DNA of 64,000 bases, taken from contig NZ_JADIJE010000004.1 in the NCBI RefSeq assembly GCF_015278315.1, forward strand, positions 186,001 to 250,000. The letters are read 5' to 3'. Positions 1-7,980 of this stretch are shown here, one piece after another. A program made the position numbers and the translations under genes. This DNA comes from Microbacterium ureisolvens. GTDB taxonomy: Bacteria > Actinomycetota > Actinomycetes > Actinomycetales > Microbacteriaceae. How positions within the stretch are numbered: the stretch's first letter is position 1; each line of letters begins with the position of its first letter. The notes beneath the pieces are model-generated. The model had not been told where the DNA came from and did no database searches. It worked only from the letters and a program-made list of their open reading frames with translations.

Positions 1-1
1 C

Positions 2-220
2 GTCTGCTCGCTGCTGCTGATCCCCGTCGCCGACATGGGCCTGGTCTACACGGTGTCCTCGCTCGTCTTCGGCGGGTGGTTCATCTACGAGTCCCACGTG
101 CTCTACAACCGCGCGGTCCGCGGGACCGAGCCGCGGCCGATGCGCGTGTTCCACGCGTCGATCACGTACCTCACGCTGCTGTTCGTCGCGATCGCTGTCG
201 ACCCGCTGCTGCCCTTCTGA
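2..220 (+). CDS. ctaB: Heme O synthase (protoheme IX farnesyltransferase), C-terminal fragment
   Basis: Only the last 72 residues are in the window; the start lies upstream of base 1. The fragment is hydrophobic, with two membrane segments (around [19 protein letters not shown] and [17 protein letters not shown]) separated by a basic loop, as at the C-terminus of UbiA-type prenyltransferases. CtaB/CyoE adds a farnesyl group to heme B to make heme O in the membrane. The assignment rests on this C-terminal pattern and on ctaA (heme A synthase, the next step) lying about 2.3 kb downstream on the other strand. The catalytic Asp-rich motifs are outside the window, so another UbiA-family member cannot be fully excluded. 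Confidence 0.75.
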   Translation, partial: VCSLLLIPVADMGLVYTVSSLVFGGWFIYESHVLYNRAVRGTEPRPMRVFHASITYLTLLFVAIAVDPLLPF

Positions 221-265
221 CCACTCCGTCTGTCGAATCGGGCGGCTCTCGTTCGTCGGTGGAAT

Positions 266-284
266 GAGGGGCACAATGCCTCTC
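266..284. promoter_or_regulatory. Imperfect palindrome over a probable -10, upstream of the YCII/ECF42 pair
   Basis: GAGGGGCA (266-273), CAA (274-276) and TGCCTCTC (277-284) form an imperfect inverted repeat. It covers CACAAT (272-277), a candidate -10 hexamer, about 20 bases before the ribosome binding site GAGGAGG of the next gene. The position suits an operator or a sigma-specific promoter element, for example autoregulation by the ECF42 factor. This is inference from position only. Confidence 0.35.
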
Positions 285-303
285 GACGACCGAGGAGGCG
301 CAC

Positions 304-657
304 ATGGCGCAGTACCTGATCCTGATCTACGGCGACGAGGCCCGCTGGGACGCCGTCACGGACGACGAACGGCAGCGTGTCGACGAGGGCCATCGCGCCT
401 TCCGCGAGCGCGCGGCGGCGTCGATCCGCGCCTCCGGAGAGCTCGAGCCGACACGCATGGCCACCACGCTGCGATCCGGCGGTGAGCAGCCCCTCATCAC
501 CGACGGGCCCTTCCTCGAGACGAAGGAGGTGCTCGGCGGCTTCTACGTCGTCGACGTGCCCGACCTCGATGCCGCGCTCGACCTCGCCGGCCTGCTCGCA
601 GAGGTGCGACAGGGACACGGCGGCGTGCAGGTGCACCCGCTCGTGGATCATTCGTAG
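304..657 (+). CDS. YCII-related (DGPF domain) protein, partner of ECF42 sigma factor
   Basis: This 117-residue protein is typical of the YCII/DGPF family. It opens with a beta strand (MAQYLILIYGDE) and carries the family signature TDGPFLETKEVLGGFYVVDV at about residues 66-85. ATG 304 follows an ideal ribosome binding site, GAGGAGG, with 5 bases spacing. The stop at 657 is followed 3 bases later by the ECF42 sigma factor, so the two are translated as a pair. DGPF proteins are the conserved neighbours of ECF42 sigma factors in Actinobacteria. Their biochemical role is not established; YCII proteins have a dimeric alpha-beta fold with a possible catalytic His/Asp, and signalling or detoxification roles have been proposed. 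The family call is firm, the function is open. Confidence 0.85.
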   Translation: MAQYLILIYGDEARWDAVTDDERQRVDEGHRAFRERAAASIRASGELEPTRMATTLRSGGEQPLITDGPFLETKEVLGGFYVVDVPDLDAALDLAGLLAEVRQGHGGVQVHPLVDHS

Positions 658-660
658 ACG

Positions 661-1950
661 ATGGATGCCGCAGCCGGCCCCGTGCCGACCGCCGTGGTCT
701 CGGCCGCCATCGCCGAGGCGCACCGCGCCGGATGGGGTGCGGTCGTCGGCACCACCGCGCGCCTCACGGGCGACCTCGACCTCGCAGAGGAATGCGCCCA
801 GGAGGCGTTCGCGCGCGCTGTCGAGGTCTGGCCGGATCGCGGTATTCCGGACCGCCCGGGAGCGTGGCTGACCACCGTGGCCGCCAACCACGGGCGCGAC
901 CAACTGCGTCGCCGGGCGGCGCTGCGGCAGAGACTGCCGCTGCTCGTCCGCGAGGAGCAGCTCGACGACGAGGCGCCGCTGCCCTCCGACGATCGGCTGC
1001 GACTGATCTTCATGTGCTGTCATCCCGCGCTCGGGCGTGAGTCCCAGGTCGCGCTCACCCTTCGGCTGGTGTGCGGCATCACGACCTCCGATATCGCGAC
1101 CGCTTTCCTGGTGAGCGAGTCGGCCATGGCGGCGCGGATCACGCGGGCCAAGCGCAAGATCACCGCCGCGCGCATCCCGTTCGGCGTCCCCGACGTGCGC
1201 GAGCTGCCGCGACGGGTGTCGGCGGTGTGCGACGTGCTCTACCTCGCCTTCACGGTCGGTCATGCCCCGCCCTCGGGAGACGAGGTCGTCCATGACGAAC
1301 TCACGGCTGCGACGATCGCCCTCACGCGGAACCTGCGCGCCCAGCTGCCCCGCGATCGCTCGGTCGCGGGCCTGCTCGCCCTCATGCTGCTGATCGACGC
1401 GCGCCGTGCGACACGCGGCCGGCTGCTCCCGGAGCAGGACCGGTCCCGGTGGGATCGCGCCAGGATCGGCGAGGGGCTGGCTCTGCTCGAGGCGGCGGCA
1501 GCCGGTCCCGTCGACCGCTTCGCGATCTCGGCCGCGATCGCGGCCGTGCACGCTCAGGCGCCGACCTGGGCCGCGACCGACTGGACGCGGATCGCCGAGC
1601 TGTACGAGGTTCTCGAGGCCCAGTGGCCGAGCCCGGTCGTCGCCCTCAACCGCGCTGTCGCCGTGGGGATGCGCGACGGCCCGGCGGCGGGGCTCACGGC
1701 GGTCGAGGCGGCCGGGGTGGCGCCGGAGCTCGGGCGCTACGCCTACCTTCCCGCCGCCCGCGCCGCGTTCCTGGCCGAACTGGGCAGGTGGGGCGAGGCC
1801 GCGGCGGCCTATGCCGAAGCGGCGGAGCTTGCCGGCGGCACCCGTGAGCGGGAACGGCTCGCGGACGAGGCGCTGCGGGCCCAGTCGCAGTCGGCGGGGC
1901 GGCGGCGAGCCGCGGACGGCGTCGACGTGCGCGCAACCGGCGGGGAATGA
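661..1950 (+). CDS. ECF42-type RNA polymerase sigma factor with C-terminal TPR-like extension
   Basis: A 429-residue sigma-70-family factor. The sigma2 region lies at about residues 30-90 (AEECAQEAFARAVEVWPDRG, then GAWLTTVAANHGRDQLRRR) and sigma4 at about 120-170 (SQVALTLRLVCGITTSDIA, ESAMAARITRAKRKI). The C-terminal ~240 residues form an alpha-helical, TPR-like domain with the family segment PVVALNRAVAV near residue 325. Usual ECF factors are about 200 residues; this extension defines ECF42, which has no anti-sigma factor partner. The upstream gene, 3 bases away, is the DGPF protein normally found with it. In the family the C-terminal extension is needed for activity. Target promoters are not identifiable here, though the palindrome at 266-284 may be one. 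A strong terminator follows immediately. Confidence 0.9.
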   Translation: MDAAAGPVPTAVVSAAIAEAHRAGWGAVVGTTARLTGDLDLAEECAQEAFARAVEVWPDRGIPDRPGAWLTTVAANHGRDQLRRRAALRQRLPLLVREEQLDDEAPLPSDDRLRLIFMCCHPALGRESQVALTLRLVCGITTSDIATAFLVSESAMAARITRAKRKITAARIPFGVPDVRELPRRVSAVCDVLYLAFTVGHAPPSGDEVVHDELTAATIALTRNLRAQLPRDRSVAGLLALMLLIDARRATRGRLLPEQDRSRWDRARIGEGLALLEAAAAGPVDRFAISAAIAAVHAQAPTWAATDWTRIAELYEVLEAQWPSPVVALNRAVAVGMRDGPAAGLTAVEAAGVAPELGRYAYLPAARAAFLAELGRWGEAAAAYAEAAELAGGTRERERLADEALRAQSQSAGRRRAADGVDVRATGGE

Positions 1951-1952
1951 GA

Positions 1953-1982
1953 AGGGGCCGCCCGGCATGCCGGGCGGCCCCT
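1953..1982. terminator. Bidirectional terminator between ECF42 and a membrane-protein gene
   Basis: A perfect 30-base palindrome with 15-bp arms, starting AGGGGCCGCCCGGCA, begins 3 bases after the sigma factor stop and ends 15 bases before the stop of the convergent minus-strand gene. The flanks lack a long U tract, as is usual for high-GC Actinobacteria. Its position between two convergent genes supports termination from both sides. Confidence 0.8.
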
Positions 1983-1996
1983 ACTCATGTCGCTGC

Positions 1997-2473
1997 TCAG
2001 CGCGTGCGGTCCGACTCGTCGCCCGCAGCGACGGCGGCCGGCGTCTGCACGCCCTCGGCGGCCGGCTTCGTGATGGCGGGCTCCGCGGCGGGTGCCGGGA
2101 CGGAGGACGCCGTGGCGGCCGTTGCCGGCGCGACGGCAACGGGGGCGGCCTCGGCGGCCGTCTCTGCCTCGGAGTTCCAGTCGATGGGCTCGACGACCTC
2201 GACCGGCGGGTGCGGGCGCAGCGTCGACAGTGCGGCGACGGCCAGGGTCAGCAGGACGCCGATGATGCCGGCGCCGATGAGGATGGAGCCGAGCTGCGCG
2301 ATCGACTGGCCGACGTATACGTCGACACCGGTCGCGCTGCCGTCGGTCAGCGTCGTCGTCATGGAGCCGAGCTTGTCGGTGGTGATGTACCAGCCGCCGG
2401 CGATCGTCGCGAGCGAGACGACGAGGAGACCCCAGAACGGGATGCTGCTGATGAGACGGGGACGGGTGGGCAT
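1997..2473 (-). CDS. Two-helix membrane protein of unknown function
   Basis: A 158-residue protein not recognised by family. Two hydrophobic segments (about residues 7-29, IPFWGLLVVSLATIAGGWYI, and about 50-75, GSILIGAGIIGVLLTLAVAA) flank a short polar loop. A long Ala/Pro/Val-rich tail of about 75 residues follows, probably disordered and cytoplasmic. I chose ATG 2473 because GAGGAG lies 10 bases upstream; an in-frame extension to 2551 has no such site. The next gene upstream on the same strand is ctaA (87 bp away), which suggests co-transcription and perhaps a link to respiratory chain assembly, but nothing in the sequence proves it. The product could be a small accessory membrane protein. 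Confidence 0.6.
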   Translation of the reverse strand: MPTRPRLISSIPFWGLLVVSLATIAGGWYITTDKLGSMTTTLTDGSATGVDVYVGQSIAQLGSILIGAGIIGVLLTLAVAALSTLRPHPPVEVVEPIDWNSEAETAAEAAPVAVAPATAATASSVPAPAAEPAITKPAAEGVQTPAAVAAGDESDRTR

Positions 2474-2559
2474 GTGTCGATCACTCCTCGAGATGCGCGA
2501 CCCGTGTGGCCGCGGCATCCCACCCTCCCAAACCAGGCCGTGCGGCGCCAATCCGGTTG

Positions 2560-3543
2560 CTATGGATCAGCTGTGTGCGACACCTTGTCGGCCATCGCTG
2601 CGACGGGCGCCTTCAGCTGCAGCACGACCGTGGTCATGGTCGCCGCCGCCAGTGCGGCGAGCACCATGTGCACGCCGACCGCGAGCTCGGGCAGACCGTT
2701 GCGCGCCTGGTACAGGCCGACGGCGATCTGCACGAACTCGACGGCCAGCAGGATGAAGGTCCACCGCAGCAGCGCGGGCGCGGCCGCGCGCGCCCGCCAG
2801 CCGGCGACGACCAGCGCGATCGTGAGCGCGAACAGGGCGTAGCCCGGCCAGGCGTGGACGTGCTCCAGCACCTCGGCGTTGAAGCCGTTGCGCCCGGCGT
2901 CGGCGTCGCCCGAGTGGGGGCCCGCGCCGGTCGTCAGCACGCCGAAGGCGATCGTGAGCGCCATCGCGAGGCTCGTCACGTGGACGAGCACCGCGTGCCA
3001 CCGGGGGACCAGCAGCGCGCGCGGACCGGCCGGCTGCGACATCCGCACGAGGAAGGCCGCCGTCACGCACACGAGCGCCAGCGACGAGACGTAGTGGAAC
3101 CCGACGATGAAGGGGTTGAGGCCGGTGAGCACCGTGATGCCGCCGACGATGGCCTGGGCGGCGACGCCGCCCACGACGACCACGGACAGCACGTACAGGT
3201 CGCGCCGCTCGCGACGGATCTTCAGGACGAGGATCCAGACGGCCAGCGCGATCAGTCCGACCACGCCGGTCATCAGCCGGTTGCCGAACTCGATGAGCGA
3301 GTGGATGCCCTCGTCGATGCCCGGTGTCGGCACGAGCGATTCCGCCGTGCACAGGGGCCAGGTGGGGCAGCCGAGGCCCGAGCCGGTCAGGCGCACCGCG
3401 CCGCCGGTGCCGATGATCGTCACCTCGGCGATGAACGACAGCCACGCGAACACGCGGATCCGCTTGTCGACGTGGTCGGGGAGCCACTGCCAGAAGCGCT
3501 GCCCGATTCCGGGTGCGGTGGTCGTGGTCTGCTGCGCGGACAT
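2560..3543 (-). CDS. ctaA: Heme A synthase (COX15/CtaA family)
   Basis: A 327-residue polytopic membrane protein with about eight transmembrane helices. It oxidises the C8 methyl of heme O to give heme A for cytochrome c oxidase. Family features include GGAVRLTGSGLGCPTWPLC near residue 45 with its Cys pair, HSLIEFGNRLMTG near 80, FHYVSSLALV in the fourth to fifth helix region, EHVHAWPGYALF, and VHMVLAAL in the last helices. These supply the heme-ligand histidines. I chose ATG 3543 (AGGAAG 11 bases upstream); an in-frame codon at 3618 would add 25 residues without a ribosome binding site. Its substrate comes from CtaB, whose end is at base 220. The suf operon is divergent from it. Confidence 0.9.
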   Translation of the reverse strand: MSAQQTTTTAPGIGQRFWQWLPDHVDKRIRVFAWLSFIAEVTIIGTGGAVRLTGSGLGCPTWPLCTAESLVPTPGIDEGIHSLIEFGNRLMTGVVGLIALAVWILVLKIRRERRDLYVLSVVVVGGVAAQAIVGGITVLTGLNPFIVGFHYVSSLALVCVTAAFLVRMSQPAGPRALLVPRWHAVLVHVTSLAMALTIAFGVLTTGAGPHSGDADAGRNGFNAEVLEHVHAWPGYALFALTIALVVAGWRARAAAPALLRWTFILLAVEFVQIAVGLYQARNGLPELAVGVHMVLAALAAATMTTVVLQLKAPVAAMADKVSHTADP

Positions 3544-3753
3544 GCTGCTCGTCGCTTCCTGGGAGAGGTTCCCCGGCACCACGCCGGCGGACGCGTCGCG
3601 GCCCTGGCGGGATGTCACGGCGCGGCCGGGTGGGGGTGGAACCTGTAGAATCGAGGGGTCGGAGCGCGTGCACTGAGCGAGTGGCTACAGAGCGCCGCGC
3701 ACCACTGACAGTCTAGGCGCGAAGGTCGGCGCCGCTTGAGAGGGCCCGAGAAG

Positions 3754-3797
3754 CGGCATCCCCCCTCCGGTATCTCCACCGGAGAGAACGGATGCCG
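3754..3797 (+). promoter_or_regulatory. Stem-loop in the suf operon leader
   Basis: An outer stem, CGGCATCC (3754-3761) with GGATGCCG (3790-3797), encloses an inner stem, CTCCGG (3765-3770) with CCGGAG (3779-3784). The loop is 8 bases and there is an internal bulge. It lies 25 bases before the GGAGGAG site of sufB. It could be a transcription attenuator, an mRNA-stability element, or an operator for an Fe-S-sensing repressor such as SufR. No sufR gene is present next to the operon. The outer arms are an inverted pair of the over-represented heptamer. Confidence 0.5.
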
Positions 3798-3831
3798 GGA
3801 CGGATGACACCGCCAGGGCCCGGAGGAGAAC

Positions 3832-5256
3832 GTGACGATGTCTGATGTGCTGATCGATCGCCCGGAGCTGGATGGCCTGGGCGTCTACGAGTTCGGCTGG
3901 CACGACGCCGACGCCGCCGGCGCGAGTGCGCGACGGGGACTGAGTGACGCGGTCGTCCGCGACATCTCGGCGCTCAAGGCCGAGCCGGAGTGGATGCTCA
4001 AAACCCGTCTGAAGGGCCTGCAGCTGTTCGAGCGCAAGCCGATGCCCACGTGGGGAGCCGATCTCAGCGACATCGACTTCGACAACATCAAGTACTTCGT
4101 CCGCTCCACCGAGAAGCAGGCGCAGTCGTGGGAGGACCTCCCCGAAGACATCCGCAACACGTACGAGAAGCTCGGCATCCCCGAGGCCGAGCGCCAGCGC
4201 CTGGTCGCGGGCGTCGCCGCGCAGTACGAGTCCGAGGTCGTCTACCACCAGATCCGCGAGGACCTCGAGGCGCAGGGCGTCATCTTCATGGACACCGACA
4301 CGGCGCTGCGTGAGCACCCCGAGTTCTTCGAGGAGTACTTCGGCACGGTCATCCCGGCCGGCGACAACAAGTTCGCGGCGCTCAACACCGCGGTGTGGTC
4401 GGGAGGCTCGTTCGTCTACGTGCCGAAGGGCGTGCACGTCGAGATCCCGCTGCAGGCGTACTTCCGCATCAACACCGAGAACATGGGCCAGTTCGAGCGG
4501 ACGCTCATCATCGCCGACGAGGACTCGTACGTCCACTACATCGAGGGGTGCACCGCCCCCATCTACAAGAGCGACTCGCTGCACTCGGCCGTCGTCGAGA
4601 TCATCGTGAAGAAGAACGCCCGCGTGCGCTACACGACGATCCAGAACTGGTCGAACAACGTCTACAACCTGGTCACCAAGCGGGCCGTCGCCCACGAGGG
4701 CGCGACGATGGAGTGGATCGACGGCAACATCGGGTCGAAGGTCACGATGAAGTACCCGTCGATCTTCCTGATGGGCGAGCGCGCCAAGGGCGAGACCCTG
4801 TCGGTCGCCTTCGCAGGCCCGGGTCAGCACCAGGACGCCGGCGCGAAGATGATCCACATGGCGCCGTACACGCAGTCGTCGATCGTCTCGAAGTCGATCG
4901 CACGCGGCGGCGGTCGCGCCGGCTACCGCGGCGAGGTCCGCGTCGACGCCAACGCGCACCACTCGGCCAACACCGTCCGCTGCGACGCCCTGCTGGTCGA
5001 CACGATCTCGCGCTCCGACACCTATCCCGCGATCGACATCCGGGTGGACGACGTCCAGCTCGGCCACGAGGCCACGGTCTCGAAGGTCAGCGAGGAGCAG
5101 CTGTTCTACCTGATGAGCCGGGGCATGCCCGAAGACGAAGCCATGGCCATGATCGTGCGCGGGTTCATCGAGCCCATCGCGCGCGAGCTGCCCATGGAGT
5201 ACGCGCTCGAACTCAACAAGCTCATCGAGATGGGCATGGAAGGATCCGTCGGCTAG
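3832..5256 (+). CDS. sufB: Fe-S cluster scaffold protein SufB
   Basis: This 474-residue protein is the scaffold subunit of the SufBCD complex, on which Fe-S clusters are built in the cytoplasm. Family features include the beta-helix core with segments such as [20 protein letters not shown] (about residues 195-214), [19 protein letters not shown] (about 240-258), and the C-terminal [20 protein letters not shown] helix. Length is normal. GGAGGAG lies 3 bases before GTG 3832 and 9 bases before ATG 3838, so the true start may be ATG 3838, two residues shorter. It is the first gene of a five-gene operon, with sufD starting directly after the stop (no gap). The leader contains a hairpin. Confidence 0.97.
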   Translation: MTMSDVLIDRPELDGLGVYEFGWHDADAAGASARRGLSDAVVRDISALKAEPEWMLKTRLKGLQLFERKPMPTWGADLSDIDFDNIKYFVRSTEKQAQSWEDLPEDIRNTYEKLGIPEAERQRLVAGVAAQYESEVVYHQIREDLEAQGVIFMDTDTALREHPEFFEEYFGTVIPAGDNKFAALNTAVWSGGSFVYVPKGVHVEIPLQAYFRINTENMGQFERTLIIADEDSYVHYIEGCTAPIYKSDSLHSAVVEIIVKKNARVRYTTIQNWSNNVYNLVTKRAVAHEGATMEWIDGNIGSKVTMKYPSIFLMGERAKGETLSVAFAGPGQHQDAGAKMIHMAPYTQSSIVSKSIARGGGRAGYRGEVRVDANAHHSANTVRCDALLVDTISRSDTYPAIDIRVDDVQLGHEATVSKVSEEQLFYLMSRGMPEDEAMAMIVRGFIEPIARELPMEYALELNKLIEMGMEGSVG

Positions 5257-6444
5257 ATGAGCCCCACCACCGAGGCCCCCACCGTTCCCGGCGCGAAGGG
5301 CCACTCCGATGGCGCCGGTGCGTTCGTGCCCGTGCAGACCCGCTCCGAGCGACCCTGGTCGTTCGACCCCGCCGCCTTCGAGGCGCCGACGGGCCGCGAG
5401 GTCAACTGGAAGCACACGCCGACGCCCAAGCTCCAGCCGCTCTTCGTCGACGAGGCCGGCCCCCACGGCGTGATCGAGGTCGACGTCCACGCGCCCGACA
5501 GCCTCGTGCAGGAGCGCCTCCGCGCCGGCACCGCGCCGCGCGGCGAGGTGTTCCGCCCCGAGGATCTGCCGAGCGCCATCGCGTGGAAGCAGGAGGCCGA
5601 GGCGCCCTTGCTGCGCATCCCGGCCGGCGCCGAGTACCGTGAGCCGATCCTGGTGTCGCTGAAGGGAACCGGCGGTCTCGCCCACGCGCACGTGGTCGTC
5701 GAGGCGCAGGCCAACTCGCACGCGACGGTCGTCCTCCGTCACACCGGAACGGCGACCCACGCGCAGAACGTCGAGATCATCGTGCGCGACGGCGCCCACC
5801 TCACCCTCGTCTCGGTGCAGGAATGGGACGACGATGCAGTGCACGCGTCCTCGCACCAGGCTCGTGTCGAGCGCGACGCGACGCTGCGCCACGTGGTCGT
5901 CAGTTTCGGCGGCGGCGTGGTGCGGGTGAACCCCAGCGTCGAGCTCGCGGGCACCGGCTCTCGCGCCGAGCTGTACGGCCTCAGCTACTCCGACTCGGGC
6001 CAGCACCTCGAGAGCCAGGTGTACCTGCACCACAAGGGTGCCGAGACCTCGGGCGACGTGCTCTACAAGGGCGCGCTGCAGGGCGAGTCGGCGCGCAGCG
6101 TCTGGATCGGCGACGTGCTCATCGGACCGGATGCCGTGGGCACCGACTCGTACGAGGCCAACCGCAACCTCGTTCTCACCGACGGGGCTCGTGCCGAGTC
6201 GATCCCGAACCTCGAGATCGAGACGGGCGACATCCGCGGTGCCGGCCACGCGAGCGCGACCGGCCGCTTCGACGACGAGCAGCTCTTCTACCTGCAGGCG
6301 CGCGGCATCCCCGAGGACGAGGCGCGTCGCCTGGTCGTGCTGGGATTCCTCGCCGAGATCGTGCAGAAGATCGGTGTCGACGACCTCGAGGCGGACCTGT
6401 TCGCCACGATCGAGGAAGAGCTCGCCAGGGAGGCCGGCCGATGA
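5257..6444 (+). CDS. sufD: Fe-S cluster assembly protein SufD
   Basis: A 395-residue SufB paralogue that pairs with SufB and SufC. The C-terminal half shows the shared beta-helix core: SYSDSGQHLESQVYLHHKGA near residue 245, VLYKGALQGESARSVWIGDV, DSYEANRNLVLTDGARAESI, and the ending RGIPEDEARRLVVLGFLAEI, matching the SufB C-terminus. The N-terminal ~90 residues are less conserved, as usual. ATG 5257 follows the sufB stop directly and the stop overlaps the next ATG (ATGA at 6441-6444), so translation is coupled. SufD is needed for iron entry and the ferric cluster step in SufBC2D complexes. Confidence 0.95.
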   Translation: MSPTTEAPTVPGAKGHSDGAGAFVPVQTRSERPWSFDPAAFEAPTGREVNWKHTPTPKLQPLFVDEAGPHGVIEVDVHAPDSLVQERLRAGTAPRGEVFRPEDLPSAIAWKQEAEAPLLRIPAGAEYREPILVSLKGTGGLAHAHVVVEAQANSHATVVLRHTGTATHAQNVEIIVRDGAHLTLVSVQEWDDDAVHASSHQARVERDATLRHVVVSFGGGVVRVNPSVELAGTGSRAELYGLSYSDSGQHLESQVYLHHKGAETSGDVLYKGALQGESARSVWIGDVLIGPDAVGTDSYEANRNLVLTDGARAESIPNLEIETGDIRGAGHASATGRFDDEQLFYLQARGIPEDEARRLVVLGFLAEIVQKIGVDDLEADLFATIEEELAREAGR

Positions 6445-6770
6445 CCGCGCAGCGCGTGTGCGCCCTCAGCGACCTCGTCCAGGACGAGGCCCGCCGGGTG
6501 GAGGTGGACGGCGTCGCGATCGCCGTCGTGCTCGACTCCAACGGCGACGTCCACGCCATCGGCGACGTCTGCACGCACGGCGACATCTCGCTGTCGGAAG
6601 GATTCGTCGACGGCGACACGCTCGAGTGCTGGGCCCACGGGTCGGCGTTCTCGCTGCGCACCGGCAAGCCCCTCAATCTCCCCGCGTACGAGCCGGTCCC
6701 GGTCTTCGCGGTCACCGTCGACGGCGATGACGTGCTCATCGACGCGACAGTCAAGCTCGAAGTGAACTGA
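6441..6770 (+). CDS. Rieske-type [2Fe-2S] ferredoxin (non-heme iron oxygenase ferredoxin subunit family)
   Basis: A 109-residue Rieske protein. The cluster ligands are visible as C-T-H near residue 45 and C-W-A-H near residue 63, that is C-X-H ... C-X2-H. ATG 6441 overlaps the sufD stop by four bases, and sufC starts 15 bases after its end, so it is embedded in the suf operon. Proteins of this type resemble the ferredoxin component of aromatic dioxygenases, but no oxygenase is nearby. Its conserved place between sufD and sufC in Actinobacteria suggests it donates electrons during cluster assembly or is itself a client. The precise electron partner is unknown. Confidence 0.9.
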   Translation: MTAQRVCALSDLVQDEARRVEVDGVAIAVVLDSNGDVHAIGDVCTHGDISLSEGFVDGDTLECWAHGSAFSLRTGKPLNLPAYEPVPVFAVTVDGDDVLIDATVKLEVN

Positions 6771-6785
6771 AGAAGGTACTGAAGA

Positions 6786-7580
6786 ATGTCTGTCCTCGAG
6801 ATCCGCGACCTCCACGTGACGGTCGAGACGGATGCTGGAACCACCCCCATCCTCAACGGCCTGACCCTGACGATCCGCACGGGCGAGACCCACGCGATCA
6901 TGGGCCCCAACGGCTCCGGCAAGTCGACGCTCGCCTACACGATCGCCGGTCACCCCAAGTACAACGTCACGAGCGGCTCCATCAGCCTCGACGGCGAGGA
7001 CGTCCTCGAGATGTCGGTCGACGAGCGTGCGCGCGCCGGTCTGTTCCTCGCGATGCAGTACCCCGTCGAGATCCCCGGCGTGACCGTGACCAACTTCCTG
7101 CGCACCGCGAAGACGGCGATCGACGGCGAGGCGCCGTCCATCCGCACGTGGACGAAGGACGTCAAGGCGTCGATGAAGAACCTGCGCATGGACCCCAAGT
7201 TCGCGCAGCGAAACGTCAACGAGGGCTTCTCCGGCGGAGAGAAGAAGCGCCACGAGATCCTGCAGCTGGAGCTGCTGAAGCCGCAGATCGCCGTGCTCGA
7301 CGAGACGGACTCCGGCCTGGACGTCGACGCGCTGAAGATCGTGTCGGAGGGTGTGAACCGCGCCAAGTCCGAGACCGACCTGGGCGTGCTCCTCATCACC
7401 CACTACACCCGCATCCTGCGCTACATCCACCCCGACTACGTGCACGTCATGGTGAACGGGCGCATCGTCGAGGAAGGCGGCCCCGAGCTGGCCGACCGCC
7501 TCGAGGACGAGGGCTACGACCGGTTCCTGCCCGCGGGCGAAGAGGAGTCGGCCGAAGCCCCCGTCGGAACCGAAGCGTAG
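6786..7580 (+). CDS. sufC: Fe-S assembly ATPase SufC
   Basis: A 264-residue ABC-type ATPase that drives the SufBCD scaffold. Walker A is GPNGSGKST at residues 40-48. The SufC-specific signature FSGGEKKR and Walker B with DETDSGLD, in place of the transporter-type DEPT, identify it. The ~20-residue C-terminal acidic tail (after DRFLPAGEEES) is longer than in Escherichia coli. ATG 6786 follows GAAGAAGG-like purines at short spacing. The stop TAG (7578-7580) forms the first half of a -10 hexamer for sufT, so sufT can also be transcribed on its own. Confidence 0.97.
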   Translation: MSVLEIRDLHVTVETDAGTTPILNGLTLTIRTGETHAIMGPNGSGKSTLAYTIAGHPKYNVTSGSISLDGEDVLEMSVDERARAGLFLAMQYPVEIPGVTVTNFLRTAKTAIDGEAPSIRTWTKDVKASMKNLRMDPKFAQRNVNEGFSGGEKKRHEILQLELLKPQIAVLDETDSGLDVDALKIVSEGVNRAKSETDLGVLLITHYTRILRYIHPDYVHVMVNGRIVEEGGPELADRLEDEGYDRFLPAGEEESAEAPVGTEA

Positions 7581-7589
7581 GATCGGCAT

Positions 7590-7919
7590 ATGACCGCGAC
7601 GCTCACGCCCGAGAAGTACGACGAGGTCACCGAAGCTCTCAAAGACGTCATGGACCCGGAGCTCGGGATCAACGTCGTCGACCTCGGCCTCATCTACGAC
7701 CTCGCCTGGGACGACGAGAACGACGCGCTGGTCATCCACATGACGCTCACGTCGGCGGGCTGCCCGCTCACCGACGTGCTCGAGGAGCAGACGGCGCAGG
7801 CGCTCGACGACATCGTCGAGCGGTTCCGCATCAACTGGGTGTGGATGCCGCCGTGGGGACCCGAGCGCATCACCGACGACGGGCGTGACATGATGCGCGC
7901 GCTCGGCTTCGCGATCTGA
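7590..7919 (+). CDS. sufT: SufT / MIP18-family Fe-S assembly factor (DUF59)
   Basis: A 109-residue MIP18-family protein with the typical opening ALKDVMDPELGINVVDLGLI and the metal-site segment MTLTSAGCPLTDVLEEQTAQ, followed by NWVWMPPWGPERITDDGRDM. MIP18 proteins help mature or transfer Fe-S clusters. It is the last gene of the suf operon. TAGGAT at 7578-7583 lies exactly 6 bases before ATG 7590, so it probably also has its own leaderless promoter. The operon lacks the cysteine desulfurase SufS and the sulfur carrier SufU that usually sit between sufC and sufT in Actinobacteria. Confidence 0.93.
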   Translation: MTATLTPEKYDEVTEALKDVMDPELGINVVDLGLIYDLAWDDENDALVIHMTLTSAGCPLTDVLEEQTAQALDDIVERFRINWVWMPPWGPERITDDGRDMMRALGFAI

Positions 7920-7980
7920 CCAACGCCTGACACCTCGCGTCCGTTGACGCGGCCCCGGAGGCGTGTGCCACACTCGGCAC

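Noticed and set aside
103..1968. Minus-strand open frame of about 620 codons opposite the ECF42 gene
   Set aside because: The sigma factor motifs are unambiguous on the plus strand, and the antisense product has no recognisable domain.
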